A DNA stretch of 64,000 nucleotides, taken from contig OZ220477.1 in NCBI GenBank assembly GCA_965116015.1, forward strand, positions 372,001-436,000, written 5' to 3'. Under the pieces are notes generated by a model that saw only the letters and a program-made list of their open reading frames with translations, was not told the DNA's origin and searched no databases. Each line of letters opens with the position of its first letter. Position 1 is the stretch's first letter. Shown here piece after piece: positions 60,657-64,000 of this stretch. Origin of the DNA: S5-327 sp965116015 (GTDB lineage: Bacteria > Chloroflexota > Dehalococcoidia > Lucifugimonadales > Australimonadaceae). The position numbers were made by a program, and so were the translations under genes.

Positions 60657-61031
60657 CTAGCCGATTTCGAGGGTTTGGAAGGCGCCACGCTGGAGGGCGG
60701 CGGTGGAGAGGAGTTGTTCGAGGACGGTTCGGGCTTCTGGGCGGCGGAGGTCGAGGGCGGAGGCGGCAATGGCGCGGTAGAGGATTCCGGAGGGGACTCG
60801 GGCGGTTGTTCGGGAGCCGATTTCAGCGGGGAGTTCGACGCCGAGGGCAAGGGCCATGGCTTGGGCTTGTAGTTCGCCTACGGCGGAGGGGTGGGTTTTG
60901 GTGAGGGCGCGTCCTCGGTGGAGGAGGGTGTAGCCGCGTTTGTTGCGCCGGATGGCGATGGGGGTTTCTCCGCGGGGGCGGTTGATGAGTCGCTCGGCGT
61001 AGTCGAGCGCGCGGGTGCGGGAGAGGGACAT
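60657..61031 (-). CDS. Conserved-looking small protein, unknown
   Basis: 124-residue protein, not recognised. It opens MSLSRTRALDYAERLINRPRGETPIAIRR, then a basic GYTLLHRGRALTKTH and a helical C-terminal half with RTVLEQLLSTAALQRGAFQTLEIG. It has no Cys and no membrane segment. Codon use fits neighbouring minus-strand genes. Convergent with the GHKL operon, so probably not part of it. An AGGAG-like sequence lies about 8 bases before the ATG at 61031. It could be a nucleic-acid-binding protein by charge. Confidence 0.65.
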   Translation of the reverse strand: MSLSRTRALDYAERLINRPRGETPIAIRRNKRGYTLLHRGRALTKTHPSAVGELQAQAMALALGVELPAEIGSRTTARVPSGILYRAIAASALDLRRPEARTVLEQLLSTAALQRGAFQTLEIG

Positions 61032-61444
61032 CGTCTGGCGCTCCTGTGGGGTTCCGCCCGAACTCGGGCGGGAGCTGGGTCGCGAGGGCAGCGGGGTCTG
61101 GGATGAGGGGCTCGGCTTCGGGCGGGCGGGGGTTCGGGTTGGGCGCTGGCGGTTGTTCGTTCGGGGGGGCTGTTCGTGCGTTGGCGCGGGCGGGGCTTGG
61201 GGGTGGCATCAGGGGGTTTGGGGGTGGCATCAGGGGGTTTGGGGGTGGGGCGCTTGCTTGCGGGCGGGCGGTGGTTCGGGTTGGGCGCTGGCGGTTGTTC
61301 GTTCGGGCGCGGGTGGGGGGTTGGGGTTGTGTTGGGGGAGGGGCTGGGGGGTGGCGGGTTCAGGTTGGGTGGGAGGGGGCTCCCTAGCGTTGCTGGGTTG
61401 GCGGGGCGAGCGACGGTAGGGAGCGCTGGGATGAGGGGTGGGGG
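61032..61444. other. Intergenic with short repeats
   Basis: 413 bases. GGGTGGCATCAGGGGGTTTG occurs twice in tandem at about 61200-61245 with a partial third; GGTTCGGGTTGGGCGCTGGC also repeats (about 61131 and 61273). Otherwise plain G-rich DNA. No gene or terminator is seen after the sulfite reductase stop. Confidence 0.55.
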
Positions 61445-63262
61445 TTATACGGCGCATTCTCCTTCGCCGCGTTCGAGTTTGTAGATGATGTTCTTGCCCC
61501 AGTCGATGTAGGAGTTGAGGTTTTCTTTGTTGAGGAGTCCTACTTCGCGGTATTTGCCGGCGAGTTGTTCGAAGGGTTCGACGCCGACGCGGTCGACGTA
61601 GTCGTTGAAGGTTTCGTTGTTGTTGCGGTCGTTTTTGTAGAGGTCGAGGATGTCGTTCATGAAGGCTGGGATGCGTTTGGCGGGGACTTTGGCTTTGACG
61701 CGTTTGCCGAATCGGACGGGGTTGTGGTTGCCGTAGTTGCCGGCGAGGAAGACTTCGTAGGCTGGGGCTTGTTGTCCGCCTTGGCCTTTGGCGGCGGCGC
61801 CGTGGAATCCGATGTTGGCGATGTGGTGCCGGGAGCAGCCGTTGGGGCATCCGCTGATTTTGATGTGGAGGGGGTTGATGAGGGGGTCGTCGGCGTTGTG
61901 GTTGGTCTGGATGGAGGTTCGGAGGGCGTCGGCGAGGCCCATGGATGAGGTGATGCCCATTTTGCAGCTGTCGGTTCCGGGGCATGAGACGATGTCGGTG
62001 ATGGAGTTGGCGCCGGTTTCGGCGAGGCCGATGGATTGGAGGTCGGACCAGAGGTTGTGGAGATGTCCTTCGGGGACCCATCGGTAGAGGAGGTTTTGTT
62101 CGGTGGTTGCGCGGATGCGTCCGCCGGCGTAGTTGCGGGCGATGTTTGCGAGGACGGGGAATTGTTGTTGGTGGATGTCGCCGAGGGGGAGGGTTACGTA
62201 GACGGCGTAGTAGCCTTGTTGTTGTTGGGGGATGGCGTTGGCGGTTTTCCATTTGAGGAAGTCGGGGTTCTGGGGGGTGGTGGTTATGGGGATGAGGGGA
62301 GGGGGTTCGTCGATCATTTCGGGGGGGAGTTGCATCCAGGGGGTGGGGTCGAAGTCGGCTTGGGCCCAGTCTTGTTGGAGTTGGTGGTTGACTTCTTCGC
62401 GGAAGGCTTCGATGCCGATGCGGTCGATGTAGAATTTGACGCGGGCGCGCATTCTGTTTTTGCGGAGTTCGCTGGCGTTGTGGAAGACGCGGATGGCGGC
62501 TTCGGCGACTTTGAGGTAGTCGGATACGGGTGTGAAGTTGGTGAGGGTCCAGGCTGTGCGGGGCATGATGGAGGTTCCGCCGCCGATGCGGATTTCGAAG
62601 CCTTTGACGCCGTTGTTGATTTTGGGGATGAAGGCGAGGTCGTGGATGTCGGCGACGACGGTGTCGTGTCCGCCGCTGGCGAAGGCGGTTTTCCATTTGC
62701 GGGGGAGGACTTGGGTGTATTCGTGGCGGACGAAGTATCGGGCGTAGGCTGCGAGGTAAGGGGCGACGTAGAAGGGTTCTTCGGGTTTGACTCCTGAGAG
62801 GGGGTCGCCGGCGACGTTGCGGACGGTGTTTCCGCAGGCTTCGCGTGTGACGAGGCCGACGTTGCCGAGGATGCGCATTACGTGTGGGGTGTGGGCGAGT
62901 TTGACGAAGTGGACTTGGAGGTTTTCGCGGGTGGTGATGTGTCCTTTTTTGAGGGGGGCGTATTTGGCGACGAGTTCTCCGAAGGCGTCCATTTGGTCGG
63001 CGGTCATGGCTCCGCCGGGGATTTTGATGCGCATCATTTGGACGTCGGGCTGGCGTTGTCCGTAGACGCCTCGGACGAGGCGGTACATGATGAATTGTTC
63101 TTCGGAGGGCCACTGGCCGTTGAGGTATCGGGTGGCTTCGGTTTCGAAGTCGTCGACTTCTTCGGGGATGTAGGGGAGGATGCCTTTGGAGTAGTCGAGT
63201 TGTTTTTTCTCTTGGGGGGTTTGGACGCCTCGGATGATGGGGCCGGGTGCGGTGGTGGTCAT
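61445..63262 (-). CDS. Ferredoxin-dependent sulfite (or nitrite) reductase
   Basis: 605-residue siroheme/[4Fe-4S] reductase, tandem-domain type. Cluster and siroheme ligands C427, C433, C472 and C476 in SCPGTDSC and SGCPNGCSRH. Siroheme-binding arginines in HITTRENLQVHFV and ATTEQNLLYRW. It reduces sulfite to sulfide with ferredoxin for cysteine synthesis; nitrite reductases are similar. The cysteine-rich leader peptide upstream favours sulfite. ATG at 63262 has AAAGGAAAG upstream. Nothing else assimilatory lies in the window on this side. The C-terminus GEGECAV is short. Confidence 0.9.
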   Translation of the reverse strand: MTTTAPGPIIRGVQTPQEKKQLDYSKGILPYIPEEVDDFETEATRYLNGQWPSEEQFIMYRLVRGVYGQRQPDVQMMRIKIPGGAMTADQMDAFGELVAKYAPLKKGHITTRENLQVHFVKLAHTPHVMRILGNVGLVTREACGNTVRNVAGDPLSGVKPEEPFYVAPYLAAYARYFVRHEYTQVLPRKWKTAFASGGHDTVVADIHDLAFIPKINNGVKGFEIRIGGGTSIMPRTAWTLTNFTPVSDYLKVAEAAIRVFHNASELRKNRMRARVKFYIDRIGIEAFREEVNHQLQQDWAQADFDPTPWMQLPPEMIDEPPPLIPITTTPQNPDFLKWKTANAIPQQQQGYYAVYVTLPLGDIHQQQFPVLANIARNYAGGRIRATTEQNLLYRWVPEGHLHNLWSDLQSIGLAETGANSITDIVSCPGTDSCKMGITSSMGLADALRTSIQTNHNADDPLINPLHIKISGCPNGCSRHHIANIGFHGAAAKGQGGQQAPAYEVFLAGNYGNHNPVRFGKRVKAKVPAKRIPAFMNDILDLYKNDRNNNETFNDYVDRVGVEPFEQLAGKYREVGLLNKENLNSYIDWGKNIIYKLERGEGECAV

Positions 63263-63330
63263 TTTCTTTCCTTTCTCTAGTGGCGGCGGGGCTGTTCTTC
63301 GCGGGAGCCGGTTGGGGGGATATAAGAGAA

Positions 63331-63362
63331 GCGCCCTTCTCGTTTGGGCGGGAGAAGGGCGC
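63331..63362 (-). terminator. Attenuator hairpin upstream of sulfite reductase
   Basis: GCGCCCTTCTC and GAGAAGGGCGC form an 11-bp perfect stem around a 10-base loop. The minus-strand RNA continues UUCUCUUAUAU, a weak U-tract. It lies between the leader peptide and the reductase gene, 69 bases before the start codon. Confidence 0.8.
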
Positions 63363-63395
63363 AACGCAGGCGGACGCGTTTGGCTGGCTGGGCCC

Positions 63396-63446
63396 TTAGG
63401 TCCAACAACAACAGGCGCAGGCGAGGCGGCGTGGGATCTGGTTCAT
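63396..63446 (-). CDS. Cys-rich leader peptide (attenuator) of sulfite reductase
   Basis: A 16-codon reading frame, MNQIPRRLACACCCWT, with four Cys in five positions (residues 10, 12, 13, 14) just before the stop. It ends 34 bases before the attenuator hairpin at 63331-63362. Ribosome stalling at Cys codons when charged tRNA-Cys is scarce could alter hairpin formation and raise sulfite reductase expression, as in amino-acid attenuators and the cysteine-attenuation peptides known in mycobacteria. The start codon is about 10 bases after a -10 box, so the leader is itself nearly leaderless. Confidence 0.78.
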   Translation of the reverse strand: MNQIPRRLACACCCWT

Positions 63447-63456
63447 TGCAAGGTTG

Positions 63457-63486
63457 ATGATAGCACGTTGGGATTTTGGTTTACAA
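63457..63486 (-). promoter_or_regulatory. Promoter of the leader peptide and sulfite reductase
   Basis: Minus strand TTGTAA (63486 to 63481), an 18-base spacer and TATCAT (63462 to 63457), in a locally A/T-rich patch. Confidence 0.65.
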
Positions 63487-63768
63487 GGCGGGGGTGGTTG
63501 CCTGAGGGCGCGCAGGGCGCGGAGGGTGGTTCGACAGGCGCACAGCGACAGAGGGCTGTTGGGCGCGATTGGCTTGAGGGGCGCGGTCTGAGGGCGCGGA
63601 AGGCGGGTCTGGCGAGGGCGGGTTGGCGTGAGCCGGCGGCGCTTGTCTGAGGGGGGCTCCAAGCGCGCGTAGGTGGGCGAGGCGGTGGCGGCGCTCACTG
63701 GCGCGGGAGGCTTCGTTGCGCTTCAAGCGCGGATGGGGCGGGGCGAGGGTTGGGCGAGGGGGCTAGGG
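63487..63768. other. Intergenic, no gene seen
   Basis: 282 bases between the sulfite-reductase promoter and the right-edge gene. GAGGGCGCGCAGGGCGCGGAGG and GAGGGCGCGGAAGGCGGG share the word GAGGGCGCG; otherwise nothing. Confidence 0.4.
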
Positions 63769-63999
63769 TTAGGGGGCGATCATGCCGGCGGAGACTTTCT
63801 TTTTGTAGGAGTTCCAGACGCCGTCGCGGGGGGGGTTGCCGCCGATGCGGCGCATGAGTTCTTTGAAGTGGGGATATTCGTGCTGGGGCGGGCGGTTGCT
63901 CATTTCGTTGACGAGGGCGTCGGGGATGTAGGGGTGGTCGGGGCCTTTGGCGACGAGGGCCCAGTAGTTCATGCGGGCTTGTTCTTCGAGTTGGAGCAT
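63769..63999 (-). CDS. Unknown protein, possibly truncated by the window edge
   Basis: 76 codons from an ATG at 63999 or the C-terminal part of a longer gene that enters from the right edge. The segment GPDHPYIPDALVNEMSNRPPQHEYPHFKELMRRIGG is hydrophilic and well-formed, and the C-terminus ends NSYKKKVSAGMIAP. It is not recognised. Codon use matches real minus-strand genes. Whether the ATG is the true start cannot be judged from one base of upstream sequence. Confidence 0.6.
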   Translation of the reverse strand: MLQLEEQARMNYWALVAKGPDHPYIPDALVNEMSNRPPQHEYPHFKELMRRIGGNPPRDGVWNSYKKKVSAGMIAP

Positions 64000-64000
64000 G

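Noticed and set aside
63331..63450. SAM riboswitch before sulfite reductase
   Set aside because: No SAM aptamer core could be seen; the Cys-rich leader peptide plus hairpin explains the region better.

Overview
The window is a G+C-rich bacterial chromosome segment with about 50 genes, no rRNA, no insertion sequence, no prophage and no CRISPR array. The gene content is a molybdenum-hydroxylase subunit pair, Rieske oxygenase, LLM-class flavin oxidoreductase, two Gfo/Idh/MocA enzymes, RraA-like and fumarylacetoacetase-like proteins, a tripartite tricarboxylate transporter, and lipoproteins with Thr/Pro/Met-Glu linkers. Together these recall uncultured Chloroflexota of the Dehalococcoidia/SAR202 type. 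That placement is inference; there is no phylogenetic marker here. The + strand is G/T-rich almost everywhere, whichever strand is coding, and many intergenic gaps are G-rich minisatellites.

Layout. 1-7.2 kb (all minus): CoxM/CoxS, a zinc alcohol dehydrogenase, an SDR with a small coupled gene, a Gfo/Idh enzyme, a gentisate-dioxygenase-like bicupin, a fumarylacetoacetase-family hydrolase and a NIPSNAP protein, which look like a degradation cluster for aromatic or related compounds. 7.3-15.9 kb: ABC exporter, nitroreductase, repeat fields, a second Gfo/Idh enzyme, Rieske oxygenase, DinB-like protein and an AT-rich small gene. 16-32 kb: crotonase, LLM oxidoreductase, MFS carrier, LacI-like regulator, TctC and fused TctA-TctB, a EutA-like reactivase, gamma-glutamyltranspeptidase and a binding-protein-like gene. 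32-43 kb: an AAA ATPase behind three promoter-like repeats, class III aminotransferase, dienelactone hydrolase, a second EutA with a cupin gene, another MFS carrier, a sulfurtransferase whose catalytic Cys codon is TGA, a SIMPL lipoprotein and signal peptidase I. 43-57 kb: tRNA-Lys, CinA, SpeD and a ureohydrolase, AI-2E-type permease, DUF255 protein, a lipid kinase, cysteine desulfurase, a cobalamin-riboswitch operon, an exonuclease, two RraA-like genes and RidA. 57-61 kb: a three-gene GHKL-ATPase operon of unknown function. 61-64 kb: ferredoxin sulfite reductase behind a Cys-rich leader peptide and attenuator.

Most notable: (i) a probable selenocysteine sulfurtransferase with a stem-loop just after the UGA; (ii) a cobalamin riboswitch ahead of an ECF S-component gene coupled to a DUF4430 (transcobalamin-like) lipoprotein; (iii) a 16-residue leader peptide with four Cys upstream of sulfite reductase; (iv) the GHKL three-gene operon, a candidate undescribed defence or stress system; (v) repeated tandem duplication of gene starts (ribosome-binding site plus start codon) in intergenic DNA; and (vi) several genes whose -10 box lies only 6-9 bases before the start codon, implying leaderless mRNAs.
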